64,000 nt of DNA from Marinilabilia sp. (GCF_016278715.1 NZ_JADQBH010000049.1:1-64000); one strand, 5' to 3'; shown: positions 46,701-54,609, counted from the stretch's first letter. Notes: a model not told the origin generated them from the sequence alone. Made by a program: numbers and translations.

Positions 46701-46925
46701 TGTCGTGAGATATCCTTGTCCTATAACGTGCCCCAAACCATATTGGGAAATGCCTTTAAAGCACTTACCGTCTCTGCTGTTGCCCGAAATCCCTTCATTG
46801 TTTGGAAGAATATTCCCAACATCGACCCGGATTCGAACTACAACAACACCACCGGTATGGGACTGGAGTACGGCTCTTTACCCTCGCGAAAAAGCTATGG
46901 TTTTAATGTCAATGTTAAATTCTAA
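43731..46925 (+). CDS. susC: SusC/RagA-like TonB-dependent outer-membrane transporter
   Basis: A 1064-residue TonB-dependent barrel that imports oligosaccharides. After the signal peptide comes a carboxypeptidase-like beta-sandwich (GKVTGTVSDAVGTVPGVTLIEKENPTNGT) and a plug (AGRVAGLVVSQTAGGPSGS, VILRGSTEMTGNNQPLYVIDGVPLDN, VLKGPAASALYGSRASHGVILITTKK). The rest is the barrel, ending in an aromatic (GFNVNVKF). Length and plug motifs are normal for SusC. It precedes susD by 53 bp and forms with it the surface glycan import complex. Confidence 0.95.
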   Translation: MKESKLKMVLFCGTMFLMLLGSTQHLSASLPESRLLLQEDGKVTGTVSDAVGTVPGVTLIEKENPTNGTATDMNGRFTLDIPVGSTLVVSAIGYKTQEIAITDTQMSLNIVLEEDTKLLDDVVVTALGIRRERKALGYGLEEVDGADLTKAGETNVINSMAGRVAGLVVSQTAGGPSGSTRVILRGSTEMTGNNQPLYVIDGVPLDNTNYGSAGTSGGYDLGDGISSINPDDIENMSVLKGPAASALYGSRASHGVILITTKKADGKEKISVEYNGTLTFDTQLAKWDDIQQTYGMGSSGTYSIDAVSNTNKSWGPRADGGNMLNYYDGVERPYLIIPDNTSNFFRTGNTATNSAIVNAQSGKTGVRFTITDMRNNDIVPEAFMSRDVFNLRTHTSLGKVDMDLSANYTFEDVKNRPALGDSKSNIGKNLMTLATTYDQNWLKTYEDADGNYANWNGMDPYNVNPYWDIYKNYNKSHKDLFRLNGKVLWNLNDHLKLQGTVGSELNWFEFDDFKAPTTPGFEAGRLQNSNYRNSMYNVEFLALYNNNWGDFDFNATLGGNMYKVDNLTTVVNAQDMQIRDVVALMSFNETSINQYSYRKQINSAFGALNLGWRHMLYLDATLRTDQSSTLPATNNVYTYPSLSGSFVFSELLKLGNTLPYGKVRLSWAQVGSDTDPYQLGLVYSKSNLTYPGYTIGFIDNNTIPNKELMPTITNSFEAGLEMKLLDNRMGLDFTYYTQISENQIMGMATSWTSGYNYRLINAGEIENKGVEISLNTRPVQMKDFSWDVNLNFAKNSNIVRKLVDDMDMIELEKAAWLDVQVAAMVGENFGSIVGPDFQRNENGDVLIDANTGLPQYDKSNHVLGNASWDWTGGLGTTLTYKNVSLWALFDVKVGGDLYSMSARSAHESGKGNATLLGREEWYKSEEARQAAGVPKGDQWTPTGGYVAPGVIDNGDGSYRPNDIYINPEDYWMSVSRNAPSMFIYDNSYVKCREISLSYNVPQTILGNAFKALTVSAVARNPFIVWKNIPNIDPDSNYNNTTGMGLEYGSLPSRKSYGFNVNVKF

Positions 46926-46978
46926 GCCGCGTTCGGTTTTACATTCCTAAAACAATGGACACGCTAAAAATAAAAAAG

Positions 46979-48655
46979 ATGAGATACAAACAATACTATA
47001 TCACAGTATTATTGGTGGTTTCGGCGCTATTCTTCGGCGGATGCAGCGATGAATACCTGGAGAATCTGAATACCGATCCGTCCAAGGCCGCCACCATTGA
47101 CCCCAACGCACAGCTGACCACTGCGCAGTTGCAGACCTATGGAGACCTCGGCATGGTAGAGATATACCGGAACTACCTCTATGGCTTCAATCAGCATCTG
47201 ATGGGATCCTGGAACACCACCAATTATGGTGGACGACATACCGTCGATAACAATGAAATGAGTCGAATCTGGACCAGTTTCTATACCAATGCCATCAAAA
47301 ACCTTACCGATGGTGTGGCACGGACTGCCGACGACTCCACCAGGGTGAACATCAACTCTGCCTTGCGCATTTACCGGGTTTACATGATGTCGCTGATTAC
47401 CGACATCTATGGAGATGCTCCCTACAGTGAAGCCGGCATGGGCTATCTCGACGGCAAATTCAACCCCCGTTACGACACTCAGGAAGAGATCTACAACGAT
47501 TTCTTTGCGGAACTGACGGCTGCCGTTGATGCTTTCGACAGCGGGAATGACCAGATTACCGGCGATGTCATCTTCGATGGCAACCTGGGCAATTGGAGGA
47601 AACTGGCCAACTCACTCCGTCTGCGCTATGCCATGCGCATCTCTGATGTTGCGCCCGAAAAAGCACAGGAAGAGTTTCAAAACGCCCTCCAGGCAGATGG
47701 CGGCATTATGGAAACAGCCGGCGACGATGCCCTGATTCAATACCTGTCCATCGCCTTCAGCTTTGGACAAGAGGCCTACGCCGATTTTCGCGGTAACGCC
47801 CTTTCGCAACTTCTCTTTGGCAACGACCCTGCAAACAATCCCAGTTACCTGTGTGCCACCTTTTTCAACCAAATGTATGAAAACGGTGACCCCAGGACTT
47901 TCAGGATTGCACGCTGTTACTACGACGGACTTATGAGTGCCACCAGTCCCGATAATCGCATCGATCTGACGCAGGAAATGCTCGATAAAGGCATCGCCTT
48001 TGAAGCACGCGAACCGGGTGCCTACTCATGGGAACCCTGGCCTCCTGGATACGAAAGTGACATCCTGAAAGAGTTGGCCGAAAGCAATCCTTCCATCGAT
48101 CCTTTCGTTGCCCGCGAAACCGAGCCCAAGCTGGCCAATAATTTTCTCCGAGGCGACAATCCCGGTGTGGTAATGACTTCTGCAGAAGTTAAGTTTCTGC
48201 TGGCAGAAGCTGCCCTTAAGGGATGGAACGTTGGCGGCAGCACAGTAGAAGAGCTGTACCAGCAAGGCGTGCGCGCAGCCATGGATTTTCTTTCTGACAA
48301 CTATGATACCGAAGTAGTGAGCGACGAGGAATTCAATACCTACATGGCCGACAATGGCATCGGCTACACCATGGAGAAGAAGAAAGAAGCCATCAACACT
48401 CAGGCCTGGATGCTCCATTTCACCAATCCCTCCGAGGGCTGGGCCAACCTGCGCCGTTCGGGCTATCCAAGACTCCAGTCACCTGCTGAGTACGGCTTTG
48501 AGCAATTCCTCACCGGTGGAACTGAAATCCCTGTTCGTCTGGGCTATCCCGTATTGGAATCTTCCTACAACAAGAAAAACTACGAGGAAGCACTGGGCCG
48601 AATGGGCGGAACCAACAGTTGGAACACCACAGTTTGGTGGGATATCACAAAATAA
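46979..48655 (+). CDS. susD: SusD/RagB-like surface glycan-binding lipoprotein (SusD_2 type)
   Basis: A 558-residue lipoprotein (ALFFGGCSDEYLENLNTDP; acidic residues follow the Cys, a surface-export pattern). The helical SusD core with TPR-like helices is visible (IYRVYMMSLITDIYGDAPYSEAG, GNWRKLANSLRLRYAMRIS, EVKFLLAEAALKGW, SEGWANLRRSGYPRL). It caps the SusC channel and binds glycan. The start at 46979 (MRYKQYYIT) is preferred; the track's 46955 start adds eight residues. The next gene follows by 21 bp in the same operon. Confidence 0.93.
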   Translation: MRYKQYYITVLLVVSALFFGGCSDEYLENLNTDPSKAATIDPNAQLTTAQLQTYGDLGMVEIYRNYLYGFNQHLMGSWNTTNYGGRHTVDNNEMSRIWTSFYTNAIKNLTDGVARTADDSTRVNINSALRIYRVYMMSLITDIYGDAPYSEAGMGYLDGKFNPRYDTQEEIYNDFFAELTAAVDAFDSGNDQITGDVIFDGNLGNWRKLANSLRLRYAMRISDVAPEKAQEEFQNALQADGGIMETAGDDALIQYLSIAFSFGQEAYADFRGNALSQLLFGNDPANNPSYLCATFFNQMYENGDPRTFRIARCYYDGLMSATSPDNRIDLTQEMLDKGIAFEAREPGAYSWEPWPPGYESDILKELAESNPSIDPFVARETEPKLANNFLRGDNPGVVMTSAEVKFLLAEAALKGWNVGGSTVEELYQQGVRAAMDFLSDNYDTEVVSDEEFNTYMADNGIGYTMEKKKEAINTQAWMLHFTNPSEGWANLRRSGYPRLQSPAEYGFEQFLTGGTEIPVRLGYPVLESSYNKKNYEEALGRMGGTNSWNTTVWWDITK

Positions 48656-48676
48656 CCATTGAAAAAAAACAATAGT

Positions 48677-49936
48677 ATGAAGAACCTAAAATATTTACTG
48701 ATGGCCGTCCTGGCCCTGAGTTTGTCCATCATCGGCTGCTCCGAAGAGGAAGAACCCTTCGAGACCATTACCGAAAATGATGAGCCAAGGATACTTGATC
48801 CTATTTTTGCCGACGGCCAAAATGGACAAATGCCCCTTATTTCAGAAATCGACAGAGATGCCAACCTCACTATGGAGTTGGTCGTTACCCCTTCAGCATA
48901 CAGTACCGTTACCTGGCTGATTGATGGTGCCGAAGTGCACGAGGGAACCGAGCTCGACATCAACCTGAAAGCTGGCACCTACCATTTTAAGGTGCTGGTG
49001 ACCACCGATGCCGGAAAAAGTACCTATCGCGAAGGAACCGTAAGGGTAAATCCACTGGCTGGTGATCCCTGGTCCACCGAACAGGGCTTCGAACGCATCA
49101 TTGTACCAGGTGGCACCGCCGTTTTATACGGAGACAACCTTAACCTGGTGACTGGTATCGAAATGGGTGGTAAAAGCATCAGCGACTTTACTTTCGTTGA
49201 AGACGCAGAAGGCAATTATATCGAATACACCGTACCCAACGATTTGAGCGTGGGGCAATACAGGGTGCTGTTGGCAGATGAAGCCGGAAACGATTACGGT
49301 GCCAACACTGTTACCGTAACTAAGTCGGCCCTCGTCACCGAAGGTGCCAGTCGCGCCAACCCCAACTCAGAATGGCGCCTGAGCGGACTCAATATGGACC
49401 AGATTGCATCGTTGACCATTGCCGGAGAATCCATCACCAGCTTCACTGAGCAAACATCCTCCGAATTGGTACTCACCAGTCCCAACCTGGAAGCTGGCAC
49501 TTACAGTATGACCGGAAAAACCAGCAGCAATACCGATGTAGAATTCTACAGTGGAGGCAGCGTAGAAACCGAAATTACGGTAACCATCTCCTCCGAAGCT
49601 GTGCTGTTCGAAGGTCACCACTATGTTTCCTGGGCTTTTGAAGACGGAAACCCCAACAAAACTTTTAACCTGATAGGGAAAGACGTTTTTGCCACTATCT
49701 CGGCAGGCTCCATCCTCGGCATTCACTATTCGGTAGAACCTGCTGATGTGGACCGACAACTGCAAACCACCTCTGCATGGTGGACCATGTTGCCGGGCAC
49801 CGAAGCCGTTATGTTGTCGGAAGATGGGGTAGTGGAAGTCGTGCTCACTCAGGAAGCTCTGGATCTGATTCAGGCCCAGGACGGTTTCCTTTGTGTAGGC
49901 CACGGTTACTATGTTGATAAAGTTACTCTGAAATAG
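48677..49936 (+). CDS. PUL surface glycan-binding-type lipoprotein with Ig-like repeats
   Basis: A 419-residue lipoprotein (LSIIGCSEEEEPFETI; strongly acidic after the Cys, so probably surface-exposed). It is made of beta-sandwich, IPT/TIG-like modules: a PKD-like first domain (TWLIDGAEVHEGTELDINLKAGTYHFKV), a TIG-like domain (GGTAVLYGDNLNLVTGIEMGG) and a C-terminal part with several Trp/Phe. Position after susD matches SusE/SGBP proteins that hold glycan at the surface; direct similarity to SusE is not obvious. The ATG at 48677 replaces a TTG at 48659. A terminator closes the operon 35 bp downstream. Confidence 0.78.
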   Translation: MKNLKYLLMAVLALSLSIIGCSEEEEPFETITENDEPRILDPIFADGQNGQMPLISEIDRDANLTMELVVTPSAYSTVTWLIDGAEVHEGTELDINLKAGTYHFKVLVTTDAGKSTYREGTVRVNPLAGDPWSTEQGFERIIVPGGTAVLYGDNLNLVTGIEMGGKSISDFTFVEDAEGNYIEYTVPNDLSVGQYRVLLADEAGNDYGANTVTVTKSALVTEGASRANPNSEWRLSGLNMDQIASLTIAGESITSFTEQTSSELVLTSPNLEAGTYSMTGKTSSNTDVEFYSGGSVETEITVTISSEAVLFEGHHYVSWAFEDGNPNKTFNLIGKDVFATISAGSILGIHYSVEPADVDRQLQTTSAWWTMLPGTEAVMLSEDGVVEVVLTQEALDLIQAQDGFLCVGHGYYVDKVTLK

Positions 49937-49970
49937 CGCTGTAGTATAAACAGCAACACTTTAATAAACA

Positions 49971-50007
49971 AAAAAGGCCGGCTCATGTCGGCCTTTTTGT
50001 TTTTTAT
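49971..50007 (+). terminator. Strong intrinsic terminator closing the PUL
   Basis: AAAAAGGCCG and CGGCCTTTTT form a perfect 10-bp stem around an eight-base loop, followed by a T-rich tract, 34 bp after the last gene of the locus. Confidence 0.92.
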
Positions 50008-50039
50008 GCCTGATGTTCAGGAATGAAACCGTTAACCTT

Positions 50040-50290
50040 TTTGGAAAAAGGGAACAAAAAGTTAATTTTACGGGAAGCAAAATCATTTTAAAACAAGAAA
50101 TAAATTGATTGCCCAGCCCCACATATTGTTTAAAGGAAATTTGAACTTCCCCGCATCAGCAGGAGGGGGAGTGATTGATAAGGTTTAGAAAGGTGTACAA
50201 TGCATTCGGAATTTGGATGTTTTGTGCACCTTTTGTTTTTATAAGGGGAGTATAGGGGCACTTTGGTGGGGTTATAGAAGTGTTGTGCGG
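50040..50290 (+). repeat. Repeat C, copy 1 (recombination-site-like, precedes the DUF6713/GrpB block)
   Basis: Aligns with 56765-57025 over about 250 bp. Both share TTTGGAAAAAG, AAAAAGTTA, TTGATTGCCCA-CCCCA, GGGGAGTGATTGAT, AAAGGTGTACAATGCATTCGG, TTTTGTGC-CCTTTTG and TATAGAAGTGTTG. The AAAGGTGTACAA / TTTTGTGCACCTTT pair forms a long hairpin, and a wobble change in the other copy keeps it paired. The right end GTTGTGCGG is exactly complementary to CCGCACAAC at the left of R4. The front half shares sequence with repeat B. Confidence 0.7.
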
Positions 50291-50331
50291 CATGCAAGGA
50301 AACGTAGTACAAACCTTAAACTAACTGAAAA

Positions 50332-50712
50332 ATGGATTTGAGTTTATTATTTTGGATTTACCTGATAAATTCCGTGATTCTTATAAATCATGAGATTGAT
50401 TCAGCTTATTGGCAGGAATGGAAATTAGTTAATCCCAATGACACAAGTGACGTAAAAGGATTCTTAATAATTCATTTTCCGATGTTATTTGCAATTCTTT
50501 TCGGCTTAATACTCATAGATAGGGGATTAATAGCTGGATATGTTATTTCTTTAATTGTTGCAGCTGGTGGGATTTTTGCATTTTTCTTTCATTTTTACCA
50601 TTTAAGAAAAGGACGAAAAGAATTTAATAACTGGCTTTCCAAACTGATATTAATTTTAACATTTCCGATTTCGATTTTTCAAATTGCATTGACAATCATG
50701 GATTTGATTTAG
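50332..50712 (+). CDS. Small four-helix membrane protein (DUF6713-like)
   Basis: A 126-residue integral membrane protein with about four hydrophobic helices and the opening WIYLINSVILINHEIDSAYWQEWKL. The HEIDSAYWxEW string is the mark of a small family I associate with DUF6713; its function is unknown. It begins 41 bp after the right end of repeat C and is followed by the GrpB gene after one base, so the two are translated together in one cassette-like block. Confidence 0.65.
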   Translation: MDLSLLFWIYLINSVILINHEIDSAYWQEWKLVNPNDTSDVKGFLIIHFPMLFAILFGLILIDRGLIAGYVISLIVAAGGIFAFFFHFYHLRKGRKEFNNWLSKLILILTFPISIFQIALTIMDLI

Positions 50713-50713
50713 T

Positions 50714-51277
50714 ATGACTGCACCAAAAGATCTACATAAAATGACAATCAACGAATTAGGTCAATTATTTCCGATTATAATAAAAGACTATTCGGATAGG
50801 TGGTCGGATTTATATAAAGAAGAGGCCAAATTGATTACTGATTCATTCTCGCAAACTGATATTGTGAAAATTGACCATATTGGTAGTACTGCAATCCCAA
50901 GAATTAAATCAAAACCAACGATTGATATCTTATTGCAAGTTACAGAGCAGATTGATATTCAAAGATTAAAGGCTACATTTAAATTACTCGGATACCAAAT
51001 CAATGCACATCCAGAAAATCCCCCACCACATTTGACATTTGTGAAAGGTTATACAAAGCATGGATTTAAAGGACAAGCATATCATGTTCATATCAGATAC
51101 CGTGGAGACTGGGATGAAATTAGGTTCAGGGATTACCTGATTAAAAATAAAGAGATTGCAAAAGAATACGAATTATTAAAATTGGAGCTTGCTGAGAAAT
51201 ATCCAAACGATAGAGAAGCATATACTGATTTAAAAACCGAATGGATTGAAAAAATTAATAACTTGACACGAAAATAA
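50714..51277 (+). CDS. GrpB/UPF0157 family protein (nucleotidyltransferase fold)
   Basis: A 187-residue GrpB-like protein. The nucleotidyltransferase-like core reads IDHIGSTAIPRIKSKPTIDILLQV, with G-S and the D-x-L acidic positions of the fold, followed by PPPHLTFVKGY, KAYHVHIRY-type strand (QAYHVHIRYRGDWDEIRFRDYL) and a C-terminal helix (YPNDREAYTDLKTEWIEKI). The family's biochemical role is unclear. It ends 7 bp before the left end of R4 and shares a block with the DUF6713-like gene. Confidence 0.85.
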   Translation: MTAPKDLHKMTINELGQLFPIIIKDYSDRWSDLYKEEAKLITDSFSQTDIVKIDHIGSTAIPRIKSKPTIDILLQVTEQIDIQRLKATFKLLGYQINAHPENPPPHLTFVKGYTKHGFKGQAYHVHIRYRGDWDEIRFRDYLIKNKEIAKEYELLKLELAEKYPNDREAYTDLKTEWIEKINNLTRK

Positions 51278-51284
51278 TGCACGA

Positions 51285-51427
51285 CCGCACAACAATCTGT
51301 ATACGCCATCCGGGTCTCCACAGCATATTGCAAGCTTCTTTTTACCTTGCTACCCGCTCACGGTTTGACACAATCTTATGGGGTTTGAAAGCCCCGGCCT
51401 GACGCATACGGCCGAGACGTTGGGGAC
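51285..51427 (+). repeat. attC-like repeat R4
   Basis: R-family element with left end CCGCACAAC, exact complement of GTTGTGCGG at 50282 (start of the same block), and right core GTTGGGGAC that starts the next block. The arms are complementary with extra unpaired bases: CAAC-ATCT-GTATACG near the left against CGCATAC-GAGA-GTTG read backward from the right. This is the fold plan of attC sites. 51428-51566 holds nothing recognisable. Confidence 0.8.
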
Positions 51428-51566
51428 AAGCAAAAACACATGGTCTATATTGTCTTAAAAATTAGATGTTTAATTATAAAAAAAACTTAAATTAAAGACT
51501 TTAAAACCTGATTTTCAATTATGCTAAAAATAACCAAATAATTATCGAGCCCTAAATAAGGATAAT

Positions 51567-52040
51567 ATGATTCAATTCTTCCAAACGATTCCAAATAGGG
51601 TACTGTATTTTATTTTTTCTTTGGTCTTAATATTAATTATCATTAAGATAAAAACATTACTCAGAATAAACAGAGTGAGGAAAACTGCTATTCAATTGAT
51701 AAAAAATACATTAACCGGCATAAGTTTTAATGATTTACCAGAAAAAGAAAATGATGATATATACGTCAAATTTTTTGAGACAAAAGAACTGAAATATTTC
51801 AATATAATTCGTGACAATGGTGAGGATTTGGAATATAGACTTCGTGATTCAAAAGATTTAAAGGAAAACAATCCTAAAGTGAGAAATTTGATTACGAAGT
51901 TTAGAGAAAAAGGAAATAAAGATGGAAAAATCCTCAAAGAAACTGGTGGGTTCATCTTAATTCACAAAATAAACAATACCAGTTTTGCAGTTCTTATGTT
52001 CTCAAAACCTAATTATTCAGAGATAATTTTTAAAAAATGA
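51567..52040 (+). CDS. Membrane-anchored hypothetical protein
   Basis: A 157-residue protein with one N-terminal membrane helix (VLYFIFSLVLILIIIKI) and a basic soluble domain (NDIYVKFFETKELKYFNIIRDNGEDLEYRL, GGFILIHKINNTSFAVLMFSK). It is the only gene in the block between R4 and R5. No family is recognised. Strand and position as sole cargo of a perfectly bounded block are the main support for it being a real gene. Confidence 0.65.
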   Translation: MIQFFQTIPNRVLYFIFSLVLILIIIKIKTLLRINRVRKTAIQLIKNTLTGISFNDLPEKENDDIYVKFFETKELKYFNIIRDNGEDLEYRLRDSKDLKENNPKVRNLITKFREKGNKDGKILKETGGFILIHKINNTSFAVLMFSKPNYSEIIFKK

Positions 52041-52087
52041 TATCTTTAAATCAATTAATTTAAAACAAATAAAACAAGAAAATGCCA

Positions 52088-52232
52088 GTCCCCAACAAAA
52101 ATATATACGCCAGCCTTAGCATCTACCGCATATTGAGAGTCTCATTTTCCCCGCTCGTATGCGTTCACGCTGATTAAGTCACAGTTGGTCCGAAAGGGGC
52201 GGGAGGTGGATGTAGCCTAAACGTTCGAACAC
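52088..52232 (+). repeat. attC-like repeat R5
   Basis: R-family element with left end GTCCCCAAC, exact complement of GTTGGGGAC at 51419 (start of the same block). Body: ATATATACGCCAGCC, GCATATTGAGAGTCTCA, TATGCGTTCACGCTGAT, AGTCACAGTTGGTC, GATGTAGCC; right core ACGTTCGAACAC. Confidence 0.8.
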
Positions 52233-52263
52233 AAAAAACAAGCCGGGATAAACATACTTGAAA

Positions 52264-53163
52264 ATGAAAGAATACAAATTTAAAAAGATAGACGCTTTTG
52301 CAACTAAAAACTCTGCCGGAAATCCAGCAGGCTACATTTTGTTAGATGATATGGGAGATATTTCTGAAAAGGAGATGCTACAAATAGCAAAGGAGTTAAA
52401 AGGATTCGTAAATGAGGTTGGATACGTTGCAAAAATAGGGGACAACGAATTTGATTTGCGATATTTTTCATCCGAGCGAGAGGTGGGCTTTTGTGGCCAT
52501 GCTACAATTGCCATATTTTACGACCTGATAAAAACAGATGATAAGTTAGTAAATATCCCGATTTTAACAATCAATACAAACAAAGGGACATTAAAAGTAG
52601 AAAACAGATTAAAAGAGTCTGATTCTGTTTTTATTATGTCACCCAATCCAGAAACTAAAGAGACTTCTGTAAATGTTGGAGAATTAGCGAATGAATTGGG
52701 AATTGATAAGTTGAAAATCAATTCAGTTTTACCAATTTCTGTTATAAATGCAGGGCTATCAACCTTGATTGTTCCTATAAAGGATTTAGAAACAATTTTG
52801 GCGATTAATCCTGACCTTGAAGGACTAAAAAATTATTGTTTTAACATTGGAGTAGACATCATTGAGGTATTCACATCCGACGTTAGAGAAAAAACAAGTG
52901 ATTACAGAACCAGAGTTTTTGCACCGACTTTTGGATACATCGAAGACCCTGCCACCGGTTCAGGTAATTCAGCATTCGGATATTATTTGATAAACAACAA
53001 TTTGTGGAAAAAAGAAATCATAACTATTGAGCAAAACGGACTGATTGACAATTTCAACATTGTAAAACTTCAAAAACAGATGGATGAAAACAGTATTGAA
53101 CGTGTATGTTTTGGAGGAGGAGCAATAACAAAAATCGAAGGAAAATATAGGACCTATAATTAA
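52264..53163 (+). CDS. PhzF family isomerase/epimerase-like protein
   Basis: A 299-residue PhzF-like protein with the two-lobed diaminopimelate-epimerase fold. The N-terminal lobe has KIDAFATKNSAGNPAG and ELKGFVNEVGYVA (with the conserved Glu), FSSEREVGFCGHATIAIFY; the C-terminal lobe has RVFAPTFGYIEDPATGSGNSAFGYYL. Members isomerise small acids; the exact substrate here is unknown. The ATG at 52264 (MKEYKFKK) is as good as the track start at 52258. It lies 34 bp after R5. No phenazine genes are nearby, so phenazine synthesis is not implied. Confidence 0.85.
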   Translation: MKEYKFKKIDAFATKNSAGNPAGYILLDDMGDISEKEMLQIAKELKGFVNEVGYVAKIGDNEFDLRYFSSEREVGFCGHATIAIFYDLIKTDDKLVNIPILTINTNKGTLKVENRLKESDSVFIMSPNPETKETSVNVGELANELGIDKLKINSVLPISVINAGLSTLIVPIKDLETILAINPDLEGLKNYCFNIGVDIIEVFTSDVREKTSDYRTRVFAPTFGYIEDPATGSGNSAFGYYLINNNLWKKEIITIEQNGLIDNFNIVKLQKQMDENSIERVCFGGGAITKIEGKYRTYN

Positions 53164-53362
53164 TTCTTTGTGCTAAAAATGCTTACAAATTAACCACAAA
53201 TGATGTGCTAAATATCAGGCCATTGGTTCGCTTGCGCCTAGGTGAATGAACCGATCTCATTGATTCGCATAATTTAAGAAGCGACCATCATGATAATGAT
53301 ATTTGGTTAAACTCATTAAAGATGGTGATTATTACAGAAATATGAATTAATATGTTTGTTTC

Positions 53363-53908
53363 ATGGATGGTTTTGAAAAAAGATTAAATGAGTCATTGAT
53401 ATTACTATATGATTTTGTAAGAAATCCCTTTCACAAACCGATTGATAAACTAGAGGATGATAAAAGTCTGGTTTTTTTGGCATCAGTCTTATCAGGTATT
53501 ATTGTTATCGTTAAGTTTTTAAATACTCCGATGGATAATTGGGTATATATTGCTTTCCTGATAGGAGGATTACTACTAACACCATTGTTTGGACTTTTAG
53601 TTGTTCATTTTAAGGGGGCTGTATTTGGATTGTATTTGACCTTTGTTGCCGCACCACTATTTAAAGTTCAATTGAATGATTTTCTGAAAGCGAAACAAAT
53701 TATGACGTTTTCATCTATTGGATTAATTGTTTCGTCCGTTCCAAGTTTGTCGAATGTTGGGATTGTAATTGGCCTGGCAATCCAAGTTTTGGGACTGATT
53801 AAATTGTTTAACGTCAGTTTAATAAAATCACTGGCAACTGCCCTTATTTATTCTGCATTGTGGATGGGGGTGATTTTTCTAATTGCAACAGGAACCGCTT
53901 GGATTTAG
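53363..53908 (+). CDS. Polytopic membrane protein, Yip1-like pattern, function unknown
   Basis: A 181-residue protein with an N-terminal polar segment (LYDFVRNPFHKPIDKLEDDKS) and five hydrophobic helices, an arrangement reminiscent of bacterial Yip1-domain proteins, though I cannot confirm the family. It shares a block with PhzF, preceded by a 199-bp gap (53164-53362) in which I see nothing, and followed by R6. Confidence 0.6.
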   Translation: MDGFEKRLNESLILLYDFVRNPFHKPIDKLEDDKSLVFLASVLSGIIVIVKFLNTPMDNWVYIAFLIGGLLLTPLFGLLVVHFKGAVFGLYLTFVAAPLFKVQLNDFLKAKQIMTFSSIGLIVSSVPSLSNVGIVIGLAIQVLGLIKLFNVSLIKSLATALIYSALWMGVIFLIATGTAWI

Positions 53909-53942
53909 ATTGAAAATGATTTGAACTAAAAAATTTATAAAC

Positions 53943-54060
53943 GATGCCCAATAAAGCCAATATGCAATAGCCCTGGGACGCACAATAATTTAAGGGTTCA
54001 GTGGTTCCCAAAACCTATCTGCCCCAGATTAAATCCTGTGACGGCAGATAATGATCCAGC
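53943..54060 (+). repeat. Divergent attC-like candidate R6
   Basis: CCCAATAAAGCCAATATGCAA and ATCCTGTGACGGCAG recall the R-family left arm, and the position between two gene blocks is right, but the body is largely different and no clear GTT right core is seen. It may be a decayed element or another family. Confidence 0.35.
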
Positions 54061-54186
54061 GGGTAAAATCGAGATGGATTGATACGTACCAGTTCTATTT
54101 GAGCCTTCGAGAATCCAAAACAAAACATAGACTAAAAAACAATAAGCTGATATTAAGATTGCTCAAATATTTGGAGATTACAAAAC

Positions 54187-54609
54187 ATGGAGACATTAAT
54201 AGCATTATCGAACTTTCTGATTGCCGGATTGATAATAATTGCGCCGGTTTTAATATTTATCATACTTAAAAAACTAAAAACAAAACGGCCTCTTATAATT
54301 TATTCTTTGATAGGCTTGTTTGTACTTGGAGTTTTGATGTGGATTTTTGCCTGGTGGAGTTATGAGTCAGATTTGATTTTATTGAAACATTATGGTTACA
54401 ACCTAGACGGAATGAGTGAAACTGAATTTTTTGGGAATGTTCTACCTGAGAATATGGATAAAGTAAAAAGACTTGAAACCAGTATTATGGGAATTGGCTG
54501 GCCTGTTAAAGCGATTTTGGGATTTGTGATGACTATTCCGTATTTGATTTTTGTTTATATTGGCAAGGTGTTGATTGATAGGATATTGTTAAATAAAAAC
54601 GATGCTTGA
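54187..54609 (+). CDS. Small membrane protein of unknown function
   Basis: A 140-residue protein with three membrane helices: FLIAGLIIIAPVLIFIIL, IIYSLIGLFVLGVLMWIFAWWS and GFVMTIPYLIFVYIGKVL, and a soluble loop with LKHYGYNLDGMSETEFFGNVLPENMDKV. No family is recognised. It lies in the block that follows R6 and precedes another unknown membrane protein on the same strand. Confidence 0.6.
   Translation: METLIALSNFLIAGLIIIAPVLIFIILKKLKTKRPLIIYSLIGLFVLGVLMWIFAWWSYESDLILLKHYGYNLDGMSETEFFGNVLPENMDKVKRLETSIMGIGWPVKAILGFVMTIPYLIFVYIGKVLIDRILLNKNDA

Noticed and set aside
45987-46736. 249-residue minus-strand ORF opposite susC
   Set aside because: Shadow caused by low stop frequency opposite the G+C-rich barrel-coding region.
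52264-53163. PhzF taken as evidence for phenazine synthesis
   Set aside because: No other phz genes are present, and PhzF-like proteins are widespread outside phenazine producers.
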